DNA of 64,000 nucleotides. Source: Pinus tabuliformis (Eukaryota > Streptophyta > Pinopsida > Pinales > Pinaceae). This document shows positions 44,427-53,809 of the stretch, piece by piece (within the stretch, counting starts at the first letter, position 1; every line of letters begins with the position of its first letter). A model generated the notes under the pieces. That model ran no database searches. It worked only from the letters and a program-made list of their open reading frames with translations, and was not told the origin of the DNA. Made by a program: the position numbers and the translations under genes. The stretch is taken from positions 1,146,173,007 through 1,146,237,006 of the forward strand of contig CM062807.1 of the NCBI GenBank assembly GCA_031772625.1, written 5' to 3'.

Positions 44427-45842
44427 TGTTGGGCCTCAAATATACCCATTTTTCCATCGTACATAACCTAAATTCCTATATTTTTTACTCATTTCATAGC
44501 ATAATTTCACAACTTGCTGCCAATTCATATCTTATACTTCATGGTTGATTATCATTATTTTTCTTGGATTTTCTATGATTAGAGATGATTTTTCCATGAT
44601 TTTCTAATGATAGTTTTTCCAAGTTCATTTACTGCAGGGATCCATTGTTGAAATTATTCATACAACAAAATGCTACAAGACTAAGTACATAATGTAGTAC
44701 AAAATGTAGAATTCTTGTAGGTGAAAATATAACATTTGTGATCAAGTGGGGAAGAATATCAGGATTCTAAGACGCAGGTTTTTTTTTAGAATACACTCAT
44801 TCAGGTAACCCAAAAACCGTTTCAAAAAATTCTTCATCACAAAGAAGTTATCGTCACGGGAGTATTAAGTACAAAATATGTGGGCTTGAAAGAATTCACA
44901 TTAAGTATAGAAAACCTAAGTTTGACGGTTTCGACGACCAGACATGCGAAGAACCATGATTGGGATAGTTGGTTGCACCTTATAGAAATATTTTCATTAG
45001 ATATGTTCTCCTTACTTGGATTCATTTTGTTCCTTTACTTTACTTGGCTCTGATATACTCTTTACTTAGTTAATTTGTTGTAACTATTCTCCATCGGTTG
45101 AACTCTTTACAAGGTTGTTGTTTTGTAAGAAGATGAAGGTATCATATGCATAGTTTTTCGTAAGGAGTTATGCGCTCAGATAACAATGGAGACTATGGCA
45201 TATTTCCAAATGATGTCTAAACTGATGTTTCATTGAAATCTAATATAATTCTAGTTTCAGCATTCATTTCCTATAAATTTTATAATTTTTTTTATTTTTA
45301 AGGTATTGAGTTAGTTTAAGACTTGCTTTGGGAAGTGGTAAGGGCCCACCACAACCTAGAACTGAGTCCTGTAATCAATATATATTGTAGGAAGCATGTT
45401 TTATTGGAATTCATAGATTTACATTTCGTCTCAAAGTTGTTTGTCAAATAGATCTCGGATTTACTGTCTCCCATTTTGTACTTAACATTGTTTGCTATGT
45501 TTTTCTTGAATCTGGAAGAACGTATTTGAGCCTTTGTGAATAGAGGAACAATGTTAATTAATGTTTCTCATGCATGAATGATTTCATAATCATATTTCCA
45601 CATTCAAGAACACTTAGAAGGACACTTTCCAATTTCAAATGAATTCTGAAAAGTGATAACTATGTTATGAGCTTAATCTGTTGATTCAAATCAGATTTGG
45701 TCTTTATAGTTTAAATCATGTGTGATTGTCAATAAAAAGAGATCTTGTAGTATTGTGGTTTATATGGAATATCCAAAAACAGAAAAGTGAGAACATTATT
45801 CATTAATGTAGATCGTATGTTAATATATTAAGAGTGGTAGCA
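44427..45842 (+). repeat. Element G 3' LTR, left part
   Basis: Matches 40944 onward. It is cut at 45842 by element F1, with duplicated bases TAGCA. Confidence 0.85.
45838..45842. repeat. Left target-site duplication of F1
   Basis: TAGCA, identical to 57572-57576. Confidence 0.9.
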
Positions 45843-46175
45843 TGTTGGGTCCCTATAATACTAGTGATTACCCCATTACTATTGTAGTTATACCCGTTAT
45901 TTATATTGTTGTGCCCCTGTTACCCCCATGTTGTTATTTTTGTGCCCCATAGAATCCCTCTATTGTTATTTTTGTGGCTTTATATTATTATTGTTAGGTC
46001 GGCTTGATTATATTGTGACTCCTTAGACTCCTATATATAGAAAGGAGGTTTTGTCATTTGAATCATCCAAGAATTGTTCATTTATGTAATGTAAAGGAGG
46101 TTGCCCCCGAGAAGAGGCTGAATTCTAAGGCGTTGATCTATCTTTTCTATCTTTTCTTGAGCTGGTTTCATAACA
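45843..46175 (+). repeat. Element F1 5' LTR
   Basis: TGTTGGGTCCC...CATAACA, 333 bp, with TATATATA at 46032 and the primer site two bases after its end. Confidence 0.93.
46032..46039 (+). promoter_or_regulatory. TATA box in F1's LTR
   Basis: TATATATA in CCTATATATAGAAAG, about 190 bases into the LTR. Confidence 0.6.
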
Positions 46176-46177
46176 TT

Positions 46178-46189
46178 TGGTATCAGAGC
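46178..46189 (+). other. Primer-binding site of F1
   Basis: TGGTATCAGAGC, complementary to the 3' end of initiator tRNA-Met, the usual plant chromovirus and copia primer. Confidence 0.92.
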
Positions 46190-46860
46190 TTTGGATTCTA
46201 GGGTTTCACTACTCTAAACAGGTCATCGTGGCAGTTTCGCTATAACTTTTTCTCTGTGACGTTTCAGAAGTCAAAAAAAAACCCATTTGAGAATAAATCG
46301 CATTGAACCTTGGGTCCGAATTTCAGAGCTTTTTGCGCGATATTTGCAGAGATATGATCTGAGGAATTTGGTCTTTTTGCAGACTCCTGAATTACATTCA
46401 AAACAGGTGACCTGGGGAAAATCGTCATAACTTTCTCTCTGGGGATCGGATTGAAATTTCATAAGAAGTTACAGAAAGAGGACGGACTGTAGTTTCTTGT
46501 GTGCATGTTTCAGATCCAATGGTTGAAACAGTGACTCGTGGCACGTCCTACAAGTTCGCTCTACAGAAGTAGTCTAGAAGCAAGTCACTATGGGAGATTT
46601 CACATAACTCTTCCTTGAAGAATCCAATTTGGGTCAGACTTGTGGCATTGGAAAGAGGACGCAAAAGGCTACTACAGGTCACAATTTCAGAACTCGATGA
46701 TCCGAAATTACAGAGATACATCAGATTCAATATCAGGCTTCTATAAAGTTAAAAAAGGTGTGTAGGTTTTTTTTTTAAATTTTTGTGTAAGCTTGGTTTA
46801 ACGGAATTCAAAGGGCATAGTAAAGCATTATTATCGGTAACTGATTCCCTGAGGAAAGAA
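46190..46860 (+). other. F1 leader
   Basis: A 670-bp untranslated stretch before the first gag ATG at 46861. No other feature is recognised. Confidence 0.5.
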
Positions 46861-46921
46861 AATGCAAACACCTAATAAGGAACCTGAAAGCTCTAGCATG
46901 ACTCATGAAGAAGAGGAATAA

Positions 46922-47380
46922 ATGCTACATGATATATCAAAATTACAAGAACAAGTGCAACAAATGTCACGTTCACAAAAGCTAACAGAAGCTAAGATAA
47001 ATGGCATGGAATCTAAGATAAATGGCGTGGAATCTAAGATAAAGGGCATGGAAGATAAGATGGATGATTCGAAGACAGATTTGAAGAGAGACATGGCAGA
47101 TTTGAAGACAGATTTGACAAATTTTCTACAAGAAATACTTACTAATGGTGAAAAGGTTGTAAAGGAAACTCATGATGTGAACAAAAGTAATGTTAATCAT
47201 GATTTCATAGACTCTAATGTTGGATTGAAGACCCACCATATTCCAAAAATCGATATGAGGAAGTTTGATGGCAAGGATCCCGCCACATGGATATTACAGA
47301 TGGAGCAGTTCTTCGATCTCAATAATGTGCAAAACACACAAAAGGTACGTATGGCAACTATATATTTGGAACCAAATTAG
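46922..47380 (+). CDS. F1 gag, N-terminal part
   Basis: The 152-residue stretch begins with a coiled-coil region in which KINGMESKINGVESKIKGME is an 8-9-residue repeat. The capsid entry run follows (IDMRKFDGKDPATWILQMEQ), typical of plant chromovirus gag. It forms the particle. The downstream gag half begins at 47438. Confidence 0.75.
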   Translation: MLHDISKLQEQVQQMSRSQKLTEAKINGMESKINGVESKIKGMEDKMDDSKTDLKRDMADLKTDLTNFLQEILTNGEKVVKETHDVNKSNVNHDFIDSNVGLKTHHIPKIDMRKFDGKDPATWILQMEQFFDLNNVQNTQKVRMATIYLEPN

Positions 47381-47437
47381 TTTGTATGGTATCAATGGCT
47401 TTTCTCCCGTAAAAAATTTATCACTTCGGCAATTTTT

Positions 47438-50344
47438 ATGGAAGAATTGATAGCACATTATGAAGATACAAAAAGCAACACATTTTTTAGCCAATTGATA
47501 AGTCTCAAACAAAAGGGTTCAGTAATGGAGCACATTGAGGAGTTCCAAAAATTGAACATAAGGGTAAAAGATATTCCAGAGGAGCATAGGATTGATGTGT
47601 TCATAGGGTCTTTAAAGGATAATATCCAACATGATGTTCACCTTTGCGAACCTGATTCATTAGAGAAGGCATTCAGGTTAGCAAGAAAAATGGAAAGCAA
47701 AATTATGGCAACCAGGAAGCATACCACTCACAACTATAAAGACGGAAGTGTTGTTGCCCCTAGTCTTCCACAACATATAAGTTTGACACCACAACAATTG
47801 GAAGAAAAAAGAGCAAAAGGGCTTTGTTACAGTTGTGATAGCAAATACACTAAAGGTCATAAGTGTGCTGAGAAGAAATTATTCTACATAGATTATGAAG
47901 AGGAAGAAGAAAAGGAGCAAGAAAGGTCAAAAGAAGAAGATATACTCCAGGAACAAAGCCTAGATGAAGAACAAATAAATCCGACCATATCTTGTAATGC
48001 ATTGGCGGGAATTACCACTCCTCAAACCATCAAGATAGAAGGGCAAATCAAGAAGGAAAAGGTAATAGTGTTGATTGATTCAGGAAGCACCCACAATTTT
48101 ATTCATTGTAGGGTAGCAAAAGAATTGAATTGCTTCCTATATCCAGCACCAGAGTGTCAAGTGATGATTGCAAATGGAGGAATAATAAATTGCTCTGGAA
48201 GGTGCCATAATATCAAGTTATCCATGGGAGAATATGTATTGACTAGCCCAATGCTTTCCATTCCAATGGGAGGTGCTGATGTTGTACTAGGAGTCCAATG
48301 GCTACAATCCTTGGGTACAATAGCTTTTAATTTTCAAGAACTTTTCATCAAATTTTCTACGGAAGGAAAGGAAGTTGAATTAAGGGGTATTGCAGGGAAA
48401 CCAAGAAAGATAATCAGCTCTAATGGTATGACAAAGCTTCTAAAAAAGGAGCAAAGAGGTGTAATTGCACAATTATGTTCGCTAGATGTTTCCACATTGG
48501 AATCATCTATTTCTCCAGATCTCCAAAAAGTCCTGGACAATCATTCCAAGGTATTTGAGATTCCCAAAGGTCTCCCACCTATGCGTGATCATGATCATGC
48601 TATTCATCTGATTCCAGGAAGTGTTCCTCCAAACATCAGGCCGTATAGATATCCCTATGTCCAAAAAAGTGAAATTGAACGTATGGTTGCAGAAATGTTA
48701 GAGGCTGGTATAATTCAACCAAGTCAAAGTTCTTTCTCTGCTCCAGTAGTATTGGTGCACAAGAAGGATGGATCATGGAGCATGTGTCCGGATTATAGGG
48801 AGCTCAACAAGCTCACTATTAAAGATAAGTTCCCCATTCCTGTCATTGATGAATTACTGGATGAATTGCATGGATCAATTTACTTCACCAAGTTGGATCT
48901 TCATTCAGGATATCATCAAATCAGAATGAAGATTGAAGACATTCTGAAAACGGCATTTAGAACTCATGAGGGTCATTATGAATTTTTGGTCATGCCTTTT
49001 GGCCTTACCAATGCACCTTCAACATTTCAAGGTTTGATGAATTCAATTTTCAAACCATTCCTTAGAAAATTTGTGTTAGTATTTTTTGATGATATACTAA
49101 TCTACAACAAGTCTTGGAAGGATCATGTTGAACATGTTGACAAGGTGCTACAACTATTGGGGGAGAAAAAATTATATGCAAAAAGATCCAAATGTTTCTT
49201 TGGAGTCCAGGAGGTGGAATATTTGGGTCATATTGTATCTCATGAAGGAGTTAAGGTAGACCCTAGCAAAAATGAAGCCATTAAGGAACGGAAAATCTCC
49301 ACATCCATAAAGCATCTGCGAGGATTTCTTGGGTTGACAGGGTATTATCGCAAATTTGTTAAGAATTATGGGAGAATAGCAGCACCTCCAACAACATTAT
49401 TGAAGAAAGATGCATTTTCATGGACTCCGGAAGCAACAAAGGCCTTTGAACATCTTAAAGAGGCAATGTGCCAACCACCGGTCTTAGCTACACCGGACTT
49501 CACAAAAACCTTTATTGTGGAATGTGATGCTTCAGGAAATGGAATTGGTGCTGTTCTAATGCAAGATGAAAGACCCATTGCTTTTGAAAGTCGTCCAATC
49601 AAGGGAAAGTTTTTAAGCAAAGCTATTTATGAGAAGGAAATGTTGGCAATACTCCATGCACTTAAGAAATGGCGACCCTACCTAATGGGAAGACACTTCA
49701 AGGTAAAAACGGATCATGATAGCCTTAAATACTTTTTAGAACAAAGATTATCCTCTGAAGAGCAACAAAAGTGGGTCACAAAGATGTTGGGTTATGACTT
49801 TGAAATCATCTACAAAAAAGGGAAGCAAAATGTGGTGGCAGATGCACTCTCAAGAAAGGATGAGGATGTGGAAGCATTGTTGTGCGCCATTTCTATTATC
49901 CAACCAGATTGGATAAACGAAGCAAGGGAGGAATGGAAGAATGATGAAGAAGTGTGGGCACTTATTCGAAAGCCACAACAAGATTCCAGTACGTCTGATA
50001 CATTTAGCTGGAAAAATGATTCGTTATGGTACAAAGATCGCTTATACCTCTGTAATAATTCCCAGCTAAAACAAAAGATTCTTATGGAATTGCACACTTC
50101 TCCCTTAGGAGGGCACTCAGGATTTTTAAACACTTACCATAGGGTTAAGAAAGAATTTTTTTGGGATGGCCTTAAATCAGATATTCAAAAGTTTGTGGCG
50201 GAATGTTTGGTTTGCCAACAAAATAAAGTTGAAACAATTAAGACATCGGGTCTATTACAACCTTTATCCATTCCAAGCCAACGTTGGGAGGAGGTTTCAA
50301 TGGATTTTATCACAGGTTTACCCAAGTTGAGGGAAAGAGTGTAA
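47438..50344 (+). CDS. F1 gag-pol: capsid, knuckle, protease, RT, RNase H, start of integrase
   Basis: The 968 residues, in order: capsid C-terminus, about 1-110; knuckle CYSCDSKYTKGHKC near 131-144; acidic linker; protease with VLIDSGSTHNFIHCRVAKEL near 210; RT from about 400, with ELLDELHGSIYFTKLDL, MPFGLTNAPSTFQ and VFFDDILIYNKSW; RNase H from about 685 (ECDASGNGIGAVLMQ, TDHDSLKYFLEQ, NVVADALSRKD); integrase zinc region near 880-930 (HTSPLGGHSG, CLVCQQNK) and the first core run. This is the longest continuous coding stretch in the window, and the order is standard for Ty3 chromoviruses. Confidence 0.9.
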   Translation: MEELIAHYEDTKSNTFFSQLISLKQKGSVMEHIEEFQKLNIRVKDIPEEHRIDVFIGSLKDNIQHDVHLCEPDSLEKAFRLARKMESKIMATRKHTTHNYKDGSVVAPSLPQHISLTPQQLEEKRAKGLCYSCDSKYTKGHKCAEKKLFYIDYEEEEEKEQERSKEEDILQEQSLDEEQINPTISCNALAGITTPQTIKIEGQIKKEKVIVLIDSGSTHNFIHCRVAKELNCFLYPAPECQVMIANGGIINCSGRCHNIKLSMGEYVLTSPMLSIPMGGADVVLGVQWLQSLGTIAFNFQELFIKFSTEGKEVELRGIAGKPRKIISSNGMTKLLKKEQRGVIAQLCSLDVSTLESSISPDLQKVLDNHSKVFEIPKGLPPMRDHDHAIHLIPGSVPPNIRPYRYPYVQKSEIERMVAEMLEAGIIQPSQSSFSAPVVLVHKKDGSWSMCPDYRELNKLTIKDKFPIPVIDELLDELHGSIYFTKLDLHSGYHQIRMKIEDILKTAFRTHEGHYEFLVMPFGLTNAPSTFQGLMNSIFKPFLRKFVLVFFDDILIYNKSWKDHVEHVDKVLQLLGEKKLYAKRSKCFFGVQEVEYLGHIVSHEGVKVDPSKNEAIKERKISTSIKHLRGFLGLTGYYRKFVKNYGRIAAPPTTLLKKDAFSWTPEATKAFEHLKEAMCQPPVLATPDFTKTFIVECDASGNGIGAVLMQDERPIAFESRPIKGKFLSKAIYEKEMLAILHALKKWRPYLMGRHFKVKTDHDSLKYFLEQRLSSEEQQKWVTKMLGYDFEIIYKKGKQNVVADALSRKDEDVEALLCAISIIQPDWINEAREEWKNDEEVWALIRKPQQDSSTSDTFSWKNDSLWYKDRLYLCNNSQLKQKILMELHTSPLGGHSGFLNTYHRVKKEFFWDGLKSDIQKFVAECLVCQQNKVETIKTSGLLQPLSIPSQRWEEVSMDFITGLPKLRERV

Positions 50345-50775
50345 TCATGGTGGTAGTTGACAGACTTACCAAGTATGCACACTTTTGTGCATTATCACAT
50401 CCATTTAAAGCCAGTACAGTTTCTACTACATTTATGGAAACAATTAAAAGCTTCATGGAAACCCAAAGATTATTGTAAGTGACAAAGATCCCATTTTCAC
50501 TAGAAATTTTTGGAGAGAATTATTTTCTTGTCTTGGTACTCAGTTACCTCATAGCTCATCTTATCATCCTCAATCTGATGGGCAAACTGAGATAGTGAAC
50601 AAATGTTTGGAAGGATATCTTCGTTGCTTTGTTTCTGATAAACAGACACAATGGGTCAAATGGTTGCCTCTGGCTGAATGGTGTATAACACTTCCTTTCA
50701 TACAACAACAAAAATGACCCCATTTATGGCACTTTATGGGTATCAACCACCATCCATCACATCATATTTATGAGA
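50345..50775 (+). pseudogene. F1 integrase core, left of the F2 insertion
   Basis: Continues the integrase core, with VDRLTKYAHFCALSHPF and the QSDGQTEIVNK run. It runs into the AAATT duplication and F2's LTR. It is decayed more than the upstream pol. Confidence 0.75.
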
Positions 50776-50780
50776 AAATT
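50776..50780. repeat. Left target-site duplication of F2
   Basis: AAATT, identical to 56652-56656. Confidence 0.92.
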
Positions 50781-51402
50781 TGATCTAGGTGGATATTGGT
50801 GGCCACCCGCTAATTCCACTTGGATCCCCTCTAGTGCTTCTTACAGTTTTTTTTTAGTTTCCTTAATTATAGCACAGTTTACTATTTTTAGCAGTTTTTT
50901 CGGGTCCTAAACTTCCGGAGCCATTTTGAGGCCCTAAACGACGTTTTTTGGAAAATCCACCGCCAGCGATTTCTCTGATAAAAATCGTCTTCTTCGTCGT
51001 AGTCCTCGGAGAGATCTTTCCAACGGGCTATCATGCATGTCAAACGGAGATAGTACGACCAATTCGCGACCTCGGGAAGTTGATGTACCAACTTACCCAA
51101 AAACGGGGCCCACAATTTGGCGTTTCATCTTCTAGGGTTAGGTTTTGGAATTTGAAGGGTTTTCCATTGTTTCTCAACAATAAATAGGCCTTCGAGCCTC
51201 ATTGTAAGACAGTTCAGAGGCATGTAGCCACCACATCTCTTCTTAGAGATAAGCTGCCATCGCCCTAGCTAGTTTATTTCCATTTCTGTTTGTAAGCATA
51301 TTTCAGTATTTTATAGTAATGAATTGAGGTATTATTTCCGCTGCATATCTGCCTTTATGGTTATCTCTTTATTTTATTGTGTTCCTGTTTAAATCCGGAT
51401 CA
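50781..51402 (+). repeat. Element F2 5' LTR
   Basis: TGATCTAGGTGG...AATCCGGATCA, a direct repeat of 56031-56651. It contains a CAACAATAAATAGGCC block near 51175 that may hold the promoter. Confidence 0.93.
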
Positions 51403-51403
51403 G

Positions 51404-51415
51404 TGGTATCAGAGC
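51404..51415 (+). other. Primer-binding site of F2
   Basis: TGGTATCAGAGC one base after the LTR, an initiator tRNA-Met type. Confidence 0.92.
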
Positions 51416-51445
51416 GGTCTGCTTTTCTTCTCTGTTTTTCTTTGC

Positions 51446-52330
51446 ATGTCCCCAACGAGGTCGGGATATAAGGAGTTAGGGCTTGAACTGGTCGAACCTT
51501 TCCAAGACCAGCCTCGCAAATCTCGACGGCCTCCCATGGCGGATGAAAAGAAAGATGAGGGGGCAGGAGATCCTATCAAAATCTTGCTCGAAGAAGCCCT
51601 CGAGCGACAAAGGAACGTGATGATGGACAACTTTGCCCAAATCCTTCAGCGGCTACCCAGGGGCAACGCATCGGCTTCCAACAGAAACTCTGGAAACGCC
51701 ACACCATTTAAGGTACAAGTTAATTTTGAAATCCCCATATTTGAGGGTCAGATAGACGCAAATGCCGTCGATAAATGGTTAAATGTGCTAGAGGGTTATT
51801 TTTCTGTTCATGATTTTTCCAGTCGGGAAAAGATTATTTTCGCTCTTCTCAAAGCAGCCCCCCACGTCAAGGATTGGTGGGAAACCTACTGCGAACAGAA
51901 AGATGAAAGTACAGGCTCACTATTTTCAGTCGCACCGACTTGGGATTCATTCCGAGATGCCATCAAGGAGCAGTACTACCCTGTCGAAAGCTATGAGGAT
52001 CAATACATAAAGTGGACCATGCTACAGCAGGGAAGGGACCAAGATGTACCAGAGTTTACCAATATTTTCCATACCCTTCGCACAAAGTTGGGTATCAAGG
52101 ATACAGAGCAGCATTTGGTACTAAAATACCGTGGCTGCCTGCACAAGTACATCCAAGAAGAAATAGAATTCCTGAAAATCTCCTCGCTCAGCATGGCATA
52201 CCGATATGCCGTCAAGGTCGAGCAAAAGTTTAAACAGAAGAAGCGAGACTTTGGGTCTGCGAATCCGAAACAAGGGAAAGGTGCCCCCAAACCGCAGAAC
52301 AAAGGACAAAGCCAAGGCGGGGTGGCCTAA
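51446..52330 (+). CDS. F2 gag
   Basis: I choose ATG 51446 because the earlier open sequence lies in the LTR and primer site. ATG 51536 (MADEKKDEGAGD) is an alternative. The capsid core runs from about residue 90 on: VNFEIPIFEGQIDANAVDKW, LEGYFSVHDFSSREKIIFAL, WWETYCEQKD, FRDAIKEQYYPV and the later RTKLGIKD. The C-terminus is Lys/Gln-rich. It forms the particle and binds RNA. No knuckle is seen in this stretch. Confidence 0.85.
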   Translation: MSPTRSGYKELGLELVEPFQDQPRKSRRPPMADEKKDEGAGDPIKILLEEALERQRNVMMDNFAQILQRLPRGNASASNRNSGNATPFKVQVNFEIPIFEGQIDANAVDKWLNVLEGYFSVHDFSSREKIIFALLKAAPHVKDWWETYCEQKDESTGSLFSVAPTWDSFRDAIKEQYYPVESYEDQYIKWTMLQQGRDQDVPEFTNIFHTLRTKLGIKDTEQHLVLKYRGCLHKYIQEEIEFLKISSLSMAYRYAVKVEQKFKQKKRDFGSANPKQGKGAPKPQNKGQSQGGVA

Positions 52331-52456
52331 GACAACCCGCCAAAGCTGCAAACAAAGAACAGCGCCGCGAAGCCGAAAAAGGACACCGGAAAGTGGTGTG
52401 AGTTCCATAAGAGCTCCACTCACAACACAAGTGAATTTCCTGCCAAGAAGTCACTG

Positions 52457-53317
52457 GTGGCCGAGCTAAAGGTTTCAGAATCAGATGCATGTTCCGACTC
52501 TGAGTCGGAACTCGATAAGGGGAATGACAAAGGGAAGCAGATTATTGATGCGGAGCCCAATGCCACTGTTGCCACCACGAAGATCCAGAAGGAGGAACCT
52601 GAAGATCCAGAGGAGGAGGAGCGTCTCTTCCACTCCCAGATGTGGGTAAAGGGCTCCCCGCTACAGTTCATTGTCGACAACGGGAGCCAAAAGAACCTCA
52701 TTTTGGCAGAGGTCGTGAAACGGCTGGGCTTACCGACCACAACACATCCACAACCATACACCATTGGGTGGCTGCACCAAGGACGGGATCTTCGCGTGAG
52801 CCAACAGTGTCGCCTCCCATATAACATCAAGCCCTTCACGGATGAGGTATCGTGTGACATTGCACCCCTTGAATTTTGTGATGTGTTATTAGGACAACCA
52901 TACTTGTGGAAGCGACATGCTGTGTATGAGTCAAGGCCCCGTGCTATTATTGTTACTTTGGGAAATAAGTTGTATAGGATACCAGAGGTAGCACCACCTA
53001 CCGCCATCTCTTTGGTTACTGTAAAACAATGTAGTAAGCTCATTTCCAAAACCAGGAAGTTTGTTTTCCTGATGATACGCCCTCAAGAAAAGAAGAAGAC
53101 GGTGGCCACAACCTCCAGACAGGGCCCCTCTGCACGACAACTACAGATGGACAAGGTCGTGGAGGAGTATGAGGACATCTTCACCTCCCCCGCAGGGGTT
53201 CCTCTGCACTGTCAGGTCAAGCACTCCAATGATCTAACCCCAGGTTCGTCAATGCCCAATGGACCAATCTATCGGCGCTCTGTTCTGGAGAACGATGAAA
53301 TCAAGAGGCAGATTTAG
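52457..53317 (+). CDS. F2 protease region and RT linker
   Basis: The 286-residue stretch starts with an acidic linker (SDACSDSESELDKGND). It then has a retropepsin-like domain with LQFIVDNGSQKNLILAEVV at about residues 70-90 and LEFCDVLLGQPYLWKRHAVY near 140-160. A linker with VVEEYEDIFTSPAGVPLH leads to the RT start. Family style suggests a Ty3 protease of the same lineage as element I. Confidence 0.8.
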   Translation: MAELKVSESDACSDSESELDKGNDKGKQIIDAEPNATVATTKIQKEEPEDPEEEERLFHSQMWVKGSPLQFIVDNGSQKNLILAEVVKRLGLPTTTHPQPYTIGWLHQGRDLRVSQQCRLPYNIKPFTDEVSCDIAPLEFCDVLLGQPYLWKRHAVYESRPRAIIVTLGNKLYRIPEVAPPTAISLVTVKQCSKLISKTRKFVFLMIRPQEKKKTVATTSRQGPSARQLQMDKVVEEYEDIFTSPAGVPLHCQVKHSNDLTPGSSMPNGPIYRRSVLENDEIKRQI

Positions 53318-53374
53318 GAGCTACTGCAAAAAGGTCACATTCGTCCAAGTTCATCGCCCTGTGGGAGCCCGATC

Positions 53375-53788
53375 GTGCTAGTACAAAATAAGGATGGGAC
53401 TTGGAGACTCTGTATTGCATATCGGGCGCTGAACAAGATCATTGTCCGTAAGAGGTACCCAATCCCACGGATTGATGACCTCCTGGACCAACTAAAGGGG
53501 GAAAAATATTTCAGCAAGATTGATTTGAAGTCAGGATATCACCAAGTACCAATCGAAACCTCCGATGTGTGGAAGACTGCCTTCAAAGCCAAGGAGGGCC
53601 TTTTCGAATGGTTGGTTATACCTTTCGGATTGACAAATGCTCCTGCAACCTTCATGAGGCTAATGGACGACATATTGCAGCCATTCACCAACTCATTTGT
53701 AGTGGTATACTTGGATGACATCTTGATCTTTAGCAATACTTGGGAAGAGCACCTCCACCACATCCGACAGGTTCTCCAAACACTGTGA
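53375..53788 (+). CDS. F2 reverse transcriptase, first part
   Basis: VQNKDGTWRLCIAYRALNKI, RYPIPRIDDLLDQL, YFSKIDLKSGYHQV, IPFGLTNAPATFMRLMDDIL and VVYLDDILIFSNTWEEH carry the RT fingers and the YLDD catalytic loop. It lies between the protease and the long pol stretch. Confidence 0.88.
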   Translation: MLVQNKDGTWRLCIAYRALNKIIVRKRYPIPRIDDLLDQLKGEKYFSKIDLKSGYHQVPIETSDVWKTAFKAKEGLFEWLVIPFGLTNAPATFMRLMDDILQPFTNSFVVVYLDDILIFSNTWEEHLHHIRQVLQTL

Positions 53789-53809
53789 CAACACAAGTTA
53801 TGTGCCAAT

